Assembly: GCA_014695255.1 (NCBI GenBank)
Contig: JACJNX010000016.1
Location: 62,001-126,000, forward strand
Reading direction: 5' to 3'
DNA length: 64,000 nucleotides
Source of the DNA: Cyanobacteria bacterium FACHB-63
GTDB lineage: Bacteria > Cyanobacteriota > Cyanobacteriia > Leptolyngbyales > Leptolyngbyaceae
Part shown: piece after piece, positions 18,120 to 27,527 of the stretch
Numbering within the stretch: position 1 is the first letter of the stretch
Layout of the letters: each line of letters opens with the position of its first letter
Notes under the pieces: model-generated
The model's input: the letters and a program-made list of their open reading frames with translations, nothing else
Databases searched by the model: none
Told to the model about the DNA's origin: nothing
Program-made: the position numbers and the translations under genes

Positions 18120-18228
18120 AACTAAATTCTCCTAAGCGTTGTCATGCAAATTAGCTATGCCCAGAATAACGCACTTCGTGGAAGATGAAAGAACACAGTC
18201 CCCCAGCTATCACGTCTACAGCCGACGA

Positions 18229-18426
18229 TTACTCGATATTGGTGACTCTAAATCCCATTTGACACTCAAACTGCGCTGGCAGCTTTTCACCCAATCGGCT
18301 AATCGCTTGACCGCAGCGCAATTGCCCTTGTCGCCATCGGGGTTGACCGCTTTGGTCTGCCATCAAGCAGCCTTGACAAACCTGCTGTACTGAAAGGAGT
18401 TGATCGCCCGCTAGAATGACTAACAT
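18229..18426 (-). CDS. Small cysteine-containing conserved cyanobacterial protein
   Basis: This 65-residue ORF starts at ATG 18426 (an upstream in-frame start at 18456 is less likely). It begins MLVILAGDQLLSVQQVCQGC and holds four cysteines (VCQGC, LRCGQAI, QFECQM), enough to bind a metal or form disulfides. There is no membrane segment. The sequence resembles a small uncharacterised protein I have seen in several cyanobacteria, but I cannot name a family. It sits alone between Tic20 and the signalling block. Confidence 0.6.
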   Translation of the reverse strand: MLVILAGDQLLSVQQVCQGCLMADQSGQPRWRQGQLRCGQAISRLGEKLPAQFECQMGFRVTNIE

Positions 18427-18683
18427 CGCGCCTCCAACATTTCGATTAAATAACAACTTAAATTCAAACCTGCTTCAGATGACGGGTTGAAGCATCGCTT
18501 CGTCGTTTCTGCGTTCATCGACTTTAAGGAAGCATTACCCCAATTCTAAAGCAGCTTTCCCAAAAAGAAGATATGGCGATCTTAAATTCAGGCGGGAAGT
18601 GGGGTGACTCCTCTTTTCAGCCCCCTACTTCCTACTTTCTTCTAACGCTCACAGCTCAAACAAGTTCGCTATAGTCTCTTCGC

Positions 18684-19712
18684 CTAACTGTGATTCTCAA
18701 GCTTAATGTACTTCTCAAACCAAATCGGCTCATTCGTCGCTTGCATCTCGATCGCTTGAGTAAAGCCGCAGAAGGCTTCAATTAGCTCTGGATTGCGCCA
18801 ACCTCGTTTAGTTTCCTCAACAATTTTTCTCAGAGCTTCTTCAGAAGAAAACGCTCTTTTATAAGGACGTTCGCTCGTCAACGCATCGTAAATATCGAGA
18901 ACCTGAAACACTTGCGCCAAAAAGGGAATGTCATCGCCCTTCAAGCCGTCCGGGTATCCAGAACCGTCCCACCGCTCATGGTGATGCCGGATAATCGGCA
19001 AAACGCCCCGCATGGTACGGAGCGGCTGACAGATTTTTTCTCCAATCAGGACGTGCTGTTTCATAATGCTGAACTCTTCTACGGTGAGCCTGCCTTTCTT
19101 TAGCAGCACCGCATCTGGAATGCCGACTTTGCCAATGTCGTGGAGATAGCCGCCCCACATCAAATCTCGGATCTGCGATCGCGTTAACCCTAAGTATTCT
19201 GCAAACGCTCTTCCTTGCAATACCAATCGTTCACAATGATCTCCGGTGTTGGGGTCGCGGCTTTCCACGGTGCGGGCGATCGAAAATAACACTTTCTCTG
19301 CGTGGTCGAGGTCTTCATTGAGTCGCTTTTGCCGAACCAGCGATTTGACTCGCGCAGAGAGTTCGAGCTGATCAAACGGTTTCGTGAGAAAGTCATCGCC
19401 GCCTGCTTCGATTCCCTGCAAGCGCGATCGACGATCGTCGAGTGCCGTGATAAAGACAACCGGAGTTAAACGAGTCTGCTCGTCTTCCTTGAGGCGGCGG
19501 CACACTTCATAGCCGTCCATTCCTGGCATCATCACATCGAGCAAAATCAAGTCTGGAGCGGCTGCGTGCAGTTTTGCTAATGCTGAAGCGCCGCTCTCGG
19601 CTTCGATTACGTCGTAGCCTTCAATAGTCAGCAACGCCACAGCCGTCATCCGGCTTGAAGGATGATCATCTACGACTAAGATTTTGGGTCGCTCTAAGTC
19701 CAGGTCGTTCAC
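18684..19712 (-). CDS. Response regulator with HD-GYP phosphodiesterase domain
   Basis: This is a 342-residue two-domain protein. The receiver domain (~10-125) has the acidic pocket VVDDH, phospho-acceptor Asp59 in LLDVMMPGMDGYE and the switch Lys in LTKPF. The HD-GYP domain follows (~140-310) with HD at 191-192 (LHDIGKVGIPD) and the signature HHERWDGSGYP at 244-254, which indicates hydrolysis of cyclic di-GMP. The start is a GTG at 19712. It lies downstream of a histidine kinase and a FIST sensor on the same strand, separated by 174 bp, so it is a likely phosphotransfer partner. Confidence 0.93.
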   Translation of the reverse strand: MNDLDLERPKILVVDDHPSSRMTAVALLTIEGYDVIEAESGASALAKLHAAAPDLILLDVMMPGMDGYEVCRRLKEDEQTRLTPVVFITALDDRRSRLQGIEAGGDDFLTKPFDQLELSARVKSLVRQKRLNEDLDHAEKVLFSIARTVESRDPNTGDHCERLVLQGRAFAEYLGLTRSQIRDLMWGGYLHDIGKVGIPDAVLLKKGRLTVEEFSIMKQHVLIGEKICQPLRTMRGVLPIIRHHHERWDGSGYPDGLKGDDIPFLAQVFQVLDIYDALTSERPYKRAFSSEEALRKIVEETKRGWRNPELIEAFCGFTQAIEMQATNEPIWFEKYIKLENHS

Positions 19713-19886
19713 AAAGACAATGCCTACGTCACTGAAACAGTTTGTAAGGTGAGCAATTGACTTGAGCGCTTTAAGAAAGACCCGATGCGCTCTCCTTGCC
19801 CTTTTGTCAGTATGAGCAAAGTTATGGCTGAAGCAATCAGGTATTTTACGGAGAGTAATTCTTTAATTGGGGTGAATTCGGGCTTG

Positions 19887-21407
19887 TTAGGGGGATTGTG
19901 CAGGAATGGTAATTCTAAATTCGGTGCCCATTCCTGGCTTTGAAATACATGCTATGTGACCTTTGTGACGCTCTGTAATAATTTGATGACTGATTGAAAG
20001 CCCCATGCCTGTCCCTTTTCCAACGGGCTTTGTGGTGAAGAAGGGATCGAAAAGCCGGGATTGAATTGGCTCTGGAATCCCAGTGCCATTGTCGCTGATG
20101 GTAATGAGCACTGAGGTTGAGTCGAGTAATGCAGTCGTGATTCTGATTTGAGGGCTGAAGTTCGGGTGCTGTTGAGTCTGTTCTTCTAGAGCATCGATCG
20201 CGTTGCTGATCAGGTTCATAAATACTTGGTTGAGTTGTCCGGCGTAGCACTCAATCAGCGGGAGGTTGCCATATTCTTTGATAATCTCAATTGCTTTTCG
20301 GCGCGAATTTGACCTTGTACGATGCTCCAAGATCATTAAGGTGCTATCAATTCCAGCATGAAGATCGACGGGTTTACAGTCAGCTTCGTCCATGCGCGAG
20401 AACGTCTTCAGGGACGCAACAATTTCTTTGATGCGATCAGCTCCCACTTTCATTGAAATCAAGAGTTTTGGCAAATCTTCTAGCAAGAACTCTAGATCGA
20501 TTTCTGCGGCTTTGGCTTGAATTTTGGGCGCTGGCTGCGGATAGCAAGCTTGATACAGTTCGAGTAACCCAATCAATTCGTCTGCATACTCGCTGGCGTG
20601 AACTAGATTGCCATAGATAAAGCTGACGGGATTATTAATCTCATGTGCGACTCCGGCAACCAGTTGACCCAAGCTCGACATTTTCTCACTCTGAACCAAC
20701 TGGCCCTGGGCTTGCTGTAGTTCTTGTAGGGTTTGTTCGAGGGCTGAGGCGCGATCTCGAATTTGAATATAAAGATTCGTTTGGCTAATAGCGGATCGAA
20801 CGCTTTGTAGCAGGTTGACTAATCCTAGAAGCGAATCGTCATCCGCTTGAATGCGCTGATGGTATTTGGCTCGTGTACGCCTGTTGCCGATGAAAATTAG
20901 AAATTCAGGCAGCGAGGGTTCCCCGATCGCAAAGCCGACAAACTCGTCCATCTCGATCTGTTGGCTCAAGTCCTGCATCACCGGATCGTCGTTATCTTGC
21001 TGCACCAGAATAAATTCTGCTCCATTCGCAAGCAGTTGGAAGGCTGGATGCTGCCAGGCGAGGACAAGCGAGGCGATCGCAGAATCATTGTCGTAGTAGC
21101 CTTCATACTGTTTTACAGTGAAGGTTGGTTCAGAACTTCTATGCAGAATCAGACAGCGCTCAAAATTGTATTCGTAGACGACAAATTGCAGCGTGTGCTG
21201 AAGGATTTCAGCGATCGAAAACGTTTGGCTAAACTGTCTGTCGATTTCGTTCAGTCGTCGGTACATGACAACTTGAGCATCGCGTTTTTCTTGAGATTCA
21301 ATCATGCGACGCTCTGCCCGAACGAGCCGTTTGACTTGTTCAGAAAGCTGCTGATTCTCGGCTCGAAGCCGGACAATCTCTTGCTCGGTTGAGGATAAAG
21401 GAAGCAT
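19887..21407 (-). CDS. Sensor histidine kinase, probably paired with a FIST protein
   Basis: This is a soluble 506-residue histidine kinase. An N-terminal coiled coil (~10-50) leads to a GAF-like sensor region (~60-205), a second coiled coil, then HisKA with GVAHEINNPVSF (phospho-His255) and HATPase_c with N box QVFMNLISNAIDALEE, SDNGTGIPE and KGTGMGLSIS. No transmembrane helix is visible. ATG 21407 is chosen over a TTG at 21443 that would overlap the FIST gene. It starts 19 bp after the FIST stop, so the two are probably one transcript and the FIST protein may supply ligand sensing. Confidence 0.92.
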   Translation of the reverse strand: MLPLSSTEQEIVRLRAENQQLSEQVKRLVRAERRMIESQEKRDAQVVMYRRLNEIDRQFSQTFSIAEILQHTLQFVVYEYNFERCLILHRSSEPTFTVKQYEGYYDNDSAIASLVLAWQHPAFQLLANGAEFILVQQDNDDPVMQDLSQQIEMDEFVGFAIGEPSLPEFLIFIGNRRTRAKYHQRIQADDDSLLGLVNLLQSVRSAISQTNLYIQIRDRASALEQTLQELQQAQGQLVQSEKMSSLGQLVAGVAHEINNPVSFIYGNLVHASEYADELIGLLELYQACYPQPAPKIQAKAAEIDLEFLLEDLPKLLISMKVGADRIKEIVASLKTFSRMDEADCKPVDLHAGIDSTLMILEHRTRSNSRRKAIEIIKEYGNLPLIECYAGQLNQVFMNLISNAIDALEEQTQQHPNFSPQIRITTALLDSTSVLITISDNGTGIPEPIQSRLFDPFFTTKPVGKGTGMGLSISHQIITERHKGHIACISKPGMGTEFRITIPAQSP

Positions 21408-21426
21408 ACAAATGAATGAACTCGCG

Positions 21427-22602
21427 TTAATAAATTGCCGCAAGAACTAGAGTGTAGTTGTGAAAGCTATTTCTATTTTGGAGCGGAGCAATTTCGCCGT
21501 GAGTGTATAGCCCAATCCAGGGAAGTGAGACACCAATCTGCTGCTGCAATTGTTGCTCAAGGTGCTGCTTTTGCGCTTCACCTAAAACAGATTTCCCGCG
21601 TCCATAGCAATCAAACTGAAAGATTAGCTTCGCAGGTCGATCGCCAAGTTGCGCGTTCACAGTTTGGGCAATTAAATCAATGCCTTGTGTAATCTTCTCG
21701 ACATCGCGGCGGGTAATCCAGATGCTACTTCCTTCTACAACTTCGGTTTGCAGCGTTACGGAACCGGCGACTTCATCTTTACTAGGCAAGTATCGAATGA
21801 CAAATTCATCTTTTGATTCGTTGGGTGCTTTCAGCCCAAAGCAAAAGGCAACGATCGTTCGATCCCACGCCTTGATTTCTTCGTCAGTGAGATACTCTCT
21901 CAGCACGTTGAACACGGGTTGACCATCAATTTCATAAATCCGGTTGCCTTCAGCACGAGTGATCTTACGCTCATAGCCGATCGGAACGCAGCCATGATTC
22001 AGTGCCCAAACCAAATTGCAGTCACCAGAAATCAGCGTGGCAACAACCCCATCCGAAAACACTTGGTCGTTGCAGTATTGAAATGTCTCCCGCATTTCAG
22101 CATCACTGCCTGCGGCTCCCCCTAAGATGGGAAGCGATCGCGGCATTGCCGATTCGATGCCGTCACGCAGGCGATCGAAATTCACGGTCATGCCATCGGT
22201 GAACACGAACATCGCTTGGCTGTCATCGCTGAGATCAACGGATAATTTGCTGGCGATCGTTTTTCCAACCTCGGTGGCATCGTCCTTTAATCCCACCGCA
22301 TACCGAGTGGTGAAGCGAATTTCGTCGGAGCGAATCACCATCACTGCGATCGAGAAATTCGATTCGTCGGCTTCGTTTTGCACAATAACGCCTTGCCCCG
22401 AACAGCCCGCTAAAGGGCAGTTTCCGGTGGCTTGACGCACGATTTCAACCAATTTTTGCTGATCGTATCCAAGCGAGGCAAAGAGAAAAACGAAATCCGG
22501 TTGATCGATGTGGGCAGCACTCAGCGCTTTCTGCACTGCTTCTTTTGCGGCTTGAGTGACGTTGCGAAGATGACTAATCCCAACCCCAGCTTGAGTTCCC
22601 AT
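21427..22602 (-). CDS. FIST-domain sensory protein
   Basis: This is a 391-residue protein made of FIST_N (~20-200) and FIST_C (~215-365). Features are the strand LFASLGYDQQKLVEIV, the turn PLAGCSGQGVI and the C-terminal segment KLIFQFDCYGRGKSVLG. FIST domains bind small ligands, suggested to be amino acids, and occur next to or fused with signalling enzymes. There is no signal peptide. ATG 22602 is used rather than an upstream TTG. A histidine kinase gene follows 19 bp downstream, and an HD-GYP regulator after that. Confidence 0.9.
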   Translation of the reverse strand: MGTQAGVGISHLRNVTQAAKEAVQKALSAAHIDQPDFVFLFASLGYDQQKLVEIVRQATGNCPLAGCSGQGVIVQNEADESNFSIAVMVIRSDEIRFTTRYAVGLKDDATEVGKTIASKLSVDLSDDSQAMFVFTDGMTVNFDRLRDGIESAMPRSLPILGGAAGSDAEMRETFQYCNDQVFSDGVVATLISGDCNLVWALNHGCVPIGYERKITRAEGNRIYEIDGQPVFNVLREYLTDEEIKAWDRTIVAFCFGLKAPNESKDEFVIRYLPSKDEVAGSVTLQTEVVEGSSIWITRRDVEKITQGIDLIAQTVNAQLGDRPAKLIFQFDCYGRGKSVLGEAQKQHLEQQLQQQIGVSLPWIGLYTHGEIAPLQNRNSFHNYTLVLAAIY

Positions 22603-22664
22603 TACAAGTTTTTGAAAACACTTCAAACTTAGAGTGCCCAATGTATGCTCTCGCGAACATAAAA

Positions 22665-25331
22665 TTACTCCACCCCTTCATTCACCGGGAAGCGATCGAG
22701 CAGTTGAATGGCGCGATTGGCGTTGGAGCGTAGCGCTTGTGTGAGGTGTGGGGTGTGGGGGATTTGAGAGAGCAAATCTAAGGTGCGACGTAGGATTCTG
22801 ACGACATCACCTTCATCGAGGCTGGTATTGCTGCATAGTTCTAACCAGTCTGTGCCCAGCGCCCATTGCTCTACCAGTCCCAGCATCTCGTCTTCGAGCC
22901 AGACTGGTAGAGCAACCTCATAACGGCGTTGGATCTGAAACAGTTGACGACGAATGCTGCGGAGTTCGCTCAGGGCTTCGAGCACTGGTTCGGAGACATC
23001 GTAACGTGTCCAGGTGTCTGGACGTGAAACCTCAGTTACCAGTGCAGCACAGGCGGCGGCGAGATGATGCGGGTCAAGATGATCGAGATCACCAGACATC
23101 AGCGCTAAACCGAGCCAGAGTTCGTTATCCCCCCGGATTGCTGCGGTCGCTTGTCCGAGAGTTGTGGGAATCAAGTCGTCGAGGCAGCCAAATCGCCGCA
23201 AGATTTCGATCAGCGCGACGAATTCATCCCAGTGACGCTGCGTTTTTTCGTCGAGTTTAGCTTGACGATCGTCGATCTCTTCTTGCAAGCTTTGAATCCT
23301 GCGTTGGCGTTTGAGCGTTTGCGGACGATCGCCCCATTGGTGAACGGGATGCGCTTCGATTTGGGCTTGCACGGCTTTGAGGCGTTGACCTTGGGCGTAA
23401 ACCTCAGGCGCTTCGTCGGGTAGTCCGGGTGGGTCGGGGACGAGTTCGGCGATCGCTAAGCTGTCTTCTGTGCCTTTGCGGGCTTGCCCAGGTTTGAACA
23501 CCAGTTCTGGTGGTGGCGTGAGGTGATCGACCTCTTTTAAGCGAGGAATTTCACCGCGCAGAGCAGCAACATCTGAAACCGAGGCGACATACCAACGATT
23601 GTTCTGTCCTAAGCAGATGAGATAAGGAAACTGACCAGAGCCAGGAACTTTCGTGACGAGAACGGCGGGGATCGTCGTGCCTCCGTCGCCTTTGAGTGCC
23701 AGAATCGTCCCTGCAACCGCAAACTGTAGCGCGATCGCTCGTTCTCCCGCCTGCATCTCATCAGCTTGATTTTGCAGCGTTTTGAGTAAGCGTTTTTCTT
23801 CTTTGAGGCGTTCTTGCAGTTTTTCGTACTGAGCAAGCAGTTTCCAATCGACCTCAGAGACGATCGATTGCAGTTGTTTGAGTTCGAGTCTGCAGCGCTC
23901 AAGTTCCTGCTGCTGCGGCCGCAGATAGAGCGTAGAAAGGTATTGCCCGAAGCTTCGTTCGATTAAGGCTCTGGTTTCTTCGATCGAATGCGTTTGCAGC
24001 AAATTCAACACCATGCCGTAACTCGGTGTAAACTGGCTCACCAACGGATCAGCTCCGGAGGTTGCGAGATATGCCGCTTCTTTTGATCCCTCGAATGGGG
24101 TTTGCACCGTGACGACATAACCGCGATCGTCCATACCGCGCCGTCCCGCTCGTCCAGACATTTGCAGAAACTCAGACGGATTTAGCAAGCGGTGTCCGGC
24201 ATCCGTGCGTTTAGACAGACTGGAAACGACCGTGGTTCGAGCAGGCATATTGATTCCAGCCGCGAGCGTTTCAGTCGCAAAGACGACTTTGATCAAGCCT
24301 TCTTGAAACAGTTCTTCGACCAAGCCTTTCCAAGCCGGTAAAATTCCCGCGTGATGGGCAGCGACTCCGCGATATAGGGGTTCGACTTGTCCAGCGCGAC
24401 CTGCTTCGGGGTTGCGATCGAGAAACGCATCAATCCGCTCTTTTAGTTGTGCGGCTTCTGCTTCATTCACTAGCGTCAGATTAGAGAGTTCTGTCACTGC
24501 TTTATCGCAGCCGCGCCGACTGAAAATGAAATAAATCGCAGGCAGCATATCTTTAGCTGCAAGCTGGCTAATCACAAAGCCGAGACTGGGGCATTCTGGA
24601 CGAGGCGCGCCCCGTGGATTTGCGCCTCTGGGACGGTATTCACTTCGCTTTGGCTTTAAGCGGGGGCTTAAGCGCTTGCCCGATTCATCCAGTAAGGGAA
24701 ACAGCCCTTTTGTATTGCAGAACGAAAACTGAAGCGGAACCGGGCGAAAATCGGAGTAAATTAGCTCGGTCGCGCCGTGAACTTGAGCAATCCAGTCGGT
24801 GAGTTGATCGCTGTTCGCGACCGTTGCAGAGAGAGCAACGAGTTGGACTTCTGACGGACAGTAAATAATTGACTCTTCCCAAACCGTGCCGCGCTGACGA
24901 TCGTTCATGTAGTGGCATTCGTCCAGCACCACGGCTTCGACCCCAACTAGAGACGTTCCGACTTCGCCGATCGGTGTTCCGTACAGCATATTACGGAAAA
25001 TCTCGGTCGTCATCACCAGAATCGGAGCATCGCGATTGATCGAAACATCTCCGGTGAGGAGTCCAACGTTTTCGGCTCCGAACTGATCGCGAAAATCCCG
25101 GAGTTTCTGATTAGAAAGGGCTTTGAGTGGAGTGGTGTAGAATACGCGCCGACCTGCTGCTAAAGCTCGATGGATGGCATATTCCCCGATTAATGTTTTT
25201 CCTGATCCTGTAGGAGCGCAGACGACAACAGATTTTCCCGCTTCTAGAGCCGCGATCGCTTGGAGCTGAAATTCATCGAGTTCAAATGGATAAAGCTGAG
25301 CAAGTTCGACTCTAGGAGAGGGAGTATTCAC
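22665..25331 (-). CDS. Ski2/Mtr4-like superfamily II RNA helicase
   Basis: This is an 888-residue DExH helicase. Walker A is VCAPTGSGKTLIGEYA, motif II VLDECHYMND, motif III ALSATVANS, and motif VI QMSGRAGRRGMDDRGYV. A C-terminal DSHCT-type helical region and a long arch-like insert follow. Relatives unwind RNA for processing or decay: Ski2 and Mtr4 in eukaryotes, ISE2 in chloroplasts. In cyanobacteria a role in RNA turnover or rRNA maturation is likely but untested. It is divergent from dnaA. The stop is 62 bp before the FIST gene start on the same strand. Confidence 0.92.
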   Translation of the reverse strand: MNTPSPRVELAQLYPFELDEFQLQAIAALEAGKSVVVCAPTGSGKTLIGEYAIHRALAAGRRVFYTTPLKALSNQKLRDFRDQFGAENVGLLTGDVSINRDAPILVMTTEIFRNMLYGTPIGEVGTSLVGVEAVVLDECHYMNDRQRGTVWEESIIYCPSEVQLVALSATVANSDQLTDWIAQVHGATELIYSDFRPVPLQFSFCNTKGLFPLLDESGKRLSPRLKPKRSEYRPRGANPRGAPRPECPSLGFVISQLAAKDMLPAIYFIFSRRGCDKAVTELSNLTLVNEAEAAQLKERIDAFLDRNPEAGRAGQVEPLYRGVAAHHAGILPAWKGLVEELFQEGLIKVVFATETLAAGINMPARTTVVSSLSKRTDAGHRLLNPSEFLQMSGRAGRRGMDDRGYVVTVQTPFEGSKEAAYLATSGADPLVSQFTPSYGMVLNLLQTHSIEETRALIERSFGQYLSTLYLRPQQQELERCRLELKQLQSIVSEVDWKLLAQYEKLQERLKEEKRLLKTLQNQADEMQAGERAIALQFAVAGTILALKGDGGTTIPAVLVTKVPGSGQFPYLICLGQNNRWYVASVSDVAALRGEIPRLKEVDHLTPPPELVFKPGQARKGTEDSLAIAELVPDPPGLPDEAPEVYAQGQRLKAVQAQIEAHPVHQWGDRPQTLKRQRRIQSLQEEIDDRQAKLDEKTQRHWDEFVALIEILRRFGCLDDLIPTTLGQATAAIRGDNELWLGLALMSGDLDHLDPHHLAAACAALVTEVSRPDTWTRYDVSEPVLEALSELRSIRRQLFQIQRRYEVALPVWLEDEMLGLVEQWALGTDWLELCSNTSLDEGDVVRILRRTLDLLSQIPHTPHLTQALRSNANRAIQLLDRFPVNEGVE

Positions 25332-25504
25332 AACAAGGAGTAAGCCGTAAAAGTCAAGGAAAAGATTTCTTTATCCTAGCGCGAGGATTGCAGTTCTTGA
25401 CTTTCAGTATCGCTCGCTAAGAGATCTTCAGCACTTCGTTGTCCGCTCATCGGCAAAGTAGAGTAAATTATTCTATGCTTTGGTCTGGGGTTCGGAGCGG
25501 AAAT

Positions 25505-26890
25505 ATGGCGGTAGAAAGCTCGTCGATCGATGCGATGTGGTCGCAAGTGCTGGAAATTTTGAAGCTTAAGTTTAGTCCGCCAACCTTTGACACCTGGGTC
25601 AAAACTGCTGTTCCGGAGGAGTTGACCGAGAGTTGCTTAACGCTGCGAACGGCGAATCCGTTTGCGAAAAACTGGATTCAGAAGCACTACATGAAGACGG
25701 TTCAAGAGGCTGTTCATAGTATCGTAGGGCGACCCGTTGAAGTGCAGTTTCGCTTTGTGCCGAGCGCAGAAGGTGATGATACAGATTTGTTTTACCCGTT
25801 TATGATCGAGTCCTCTACGCAGTCGGAATTACCTATGCTGGCGGCGCGATCGAGCAGTTCAGCCGATCTGAACTCGAAGTATGTGTTCTCGCGCTTGGTC
25901 GTGGGACCGAATAACCGCATGGCACATGCTGCATCGCTTGCGGTAGCGGAATCTCCGGGGCGCGAGTTCAATCCCCTATTTCTCTGCGGTGGAGTTGGAT
26001 TAGGCAAAACGCACTTGATGCAGGCGATCGGGCATTACCGCATCGAAATTTCGTCCGATGCCAAGGTCTTTTATGTCTCAACCGAAAAATTCACGAACGA
26101 TCTGATTACAGCAATTCGCAAAGATGACTTGCAGAGTTTTCGCGATCGGTATCGAGCGGCAGATGTGTTACTAGTCGATGACATTCAGTTTATCGAGGGC
26201 AAAGAATACACGCAGGAAGAATTTTTTCATACGTTCAACACGCTGCATGAAGCGGGTAAACAGGTGGTGCTGGCTTCCGATCGTCCCCCGAATCAAATTC
26301 CGCGTTTACAAGAGCGGCTCTGTTCTCGCTTCTCGATGGGGCTAATTGCAGATATTCAACCGCCGGATCTCGAAACCCGGATGGCGATTTTGCAGAAGAA
26401 AGCTGAGTACGAAAATATGCGCCTACCGCGTGAGGTGATCGAGTACATTGCCTCAAGCTACACCTCAAATATTCGAGAGCTAGAAGGGGCATTAATTCGA
26501 GCCGTCGCTTATATCTCGATCTCTGGTTTGCCGATGACAGTGCAAAATATTGCTCCAGTACTGAATCCTCCGGTTGAAAAGGTTGAAGCTTCACCGGAAG
26601 TGGTAATTCAGGCAGTTTCCGAAGCGTTTGGGGTGCCGATCGATGACCTCAAAGGCAATTCGCGCCGCCGCGAGATCAGTGTAGCCCGGCAAGTTGGAAT
26701 GTATCTGATGCGGCATCACACCGAACTGAGCTTGCCGAAAATCGGTGAGGTCTTTGGTGGCAAAGATCACACAACTGTCATGTATAGCTGTGAAAAGATT
26801 GGACAGCTTAAAGAGAAAGACTCCAGTATGGCGCAGACCTTACGCCAACTTGGGGATCGAATTAATCTTGCGAGTCAAGGACGAAAGTGA
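25505..26890 (+). CDS. dnaA: Chromosomal replication initiator protein DnaA
   Basis: DnaA binds 9-mer boxes at the origin and opens the DNA. The 461-residue protein has domain I ([15 protein letters not shown]), a short linker, an AAA+ domain with Walker [10 protein letters not shown] (Lys168), Walker [10 protein letters not shown] and sensor loops, and domain IV with the signature [18 protein letters not shown] 25505 has GGAG 7 nt upstream and matches the family N-terminus; a frame back to 25439 is open but unlikely. No DnaA-box cluster or dnaN is adjacent, so this is probably not the origin, as is common in cyanobacteria. Confidence 0.96.
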   Translation: MAVESSSIDAMWSQVLEILKLKFSPPTFDTWVKTAVPEELTESCLTLRTANPFAKNWIQKHYMKTVQEAVHSIVGRPVEVQFRFVPSAEGDDTDLFYPFMIESSTQSELPMLAARSSSSADLNSKYVFSRLVVGPNNRMAHAASLAVAESPGREFNPLFLCGGVGLGKTHLMQAIGHYRIEISSDAKVFYVSTEKFTNDLITAIRKDDLQSFRDRYRAADVLLVDDIQFIEGKEYTQEEFFHTFNTLHEAGKQVVLASDRPPNQIPRLQERLCSRFSMGLIADIQPPDLETRMAILQKKAEYENMRLPREVIEYIASSYTSNIRELEGALIRAVAYISISGLPMTVQNIAPVLNPPVEKVEASPEVVIQAVSEAFGVPIDDLKGNSRRREISVARQVGMYLMRHHTELSLPKIGEVFGGKDHTTVMYSCEKIGQLKEKDSSMAQTLRQLGDRINLASQGRK

Positions 26891-27003
26891 TGGTATCGAA
26901 TTTAGCGATCGTCCTGTTCGAGAACTGTCCATTACCCATGACAGAATGAAAAAAAGCTTTTAGATTGTAATCACACAAGCCCCTAGTTATTTTTTTTAAG
27001 ATC

Positions 27004-27450
27004 GTGTCTGATATTGTGTCTCAGCTTCACCAGGGGCAACTGCTAATGGTGAATAGCCGTAGACGAAATGGATTAATTCTTTTTAAGCAATTTCACGCTG
27101 AGTTTGCAGGACCGGGAGCAGCGGTCGGAAATCTGTTCGATCTCGATTGTAAGGCGGTGATTGAGGTTGGAGATTCGTCGCCGCTTATCGACCCGAAAGC
27201 GCATGAGGAGCGCCAGAAGGCGTATCTGATTCGTCGTCAGTGGATTCGCCTGACGCAGCAGATTACTGACAATCCGATGCCGTTTCAGCGGGCGCAGATG
27301 ATTTTGAATCAGTTTGAAAACTACTTTGGTGCGGAAATGGTGGCGCGGTTGCCGAGTGAGGCGTTTGCGCTGATGGTGGGCGTATTGCCGCAAACGGTGG
27401 AAATTGTTAGATATTACCCGGACTATCCAGGACTGAAGGGACGGGGCTAA
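27004..27450 (+). CDS. Conserved hypothetical protein
   Basis: This is a 148-residue soluble protein starting at GTG 27004 (an ATG at 27046 is an alternative). It has a mixed N-terminal half (GQLLMVNSRRRNGLILFKQF) and a helical C-terminal half with ERQKAYLIRRQWIRLTQQ and FENYFGAEMVARLPSEAFAL. I do not recognise a functional domain. It stands alone between dnaA and a DUF2252 gene. Codon use and spacing look normal for this genome, so it is probably real. Confidence 0.65.
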   Translation: MSDIVSQLHQGQLLMVNSRRRNGLILFKQFHAEFAGPGAAVGNLFDLDCKAVIEVGDSSPLIDPKAHEERQKAYLIRRQWIRLTQQITDNPMPFQRAQMILNQFENYFGAEMVARLPSEAFALMVGVLPQTVEIVRYYPDYPGLKGRG

Positions 27451-27527
27451 GTAAATTTGAGATGTTGAAATTAATCTTCAAAGATCAGATGGTTGCAGAT
27501 CTAGTTGCTAAGATTAGAACCTGATTT

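Noticed and set aside
25332-27003. Replication origin next to dnaA
   Set aside because: No cluster of TTATCCACA-like boxes and no dnaN or AT-rich unwinding element in the flanks.
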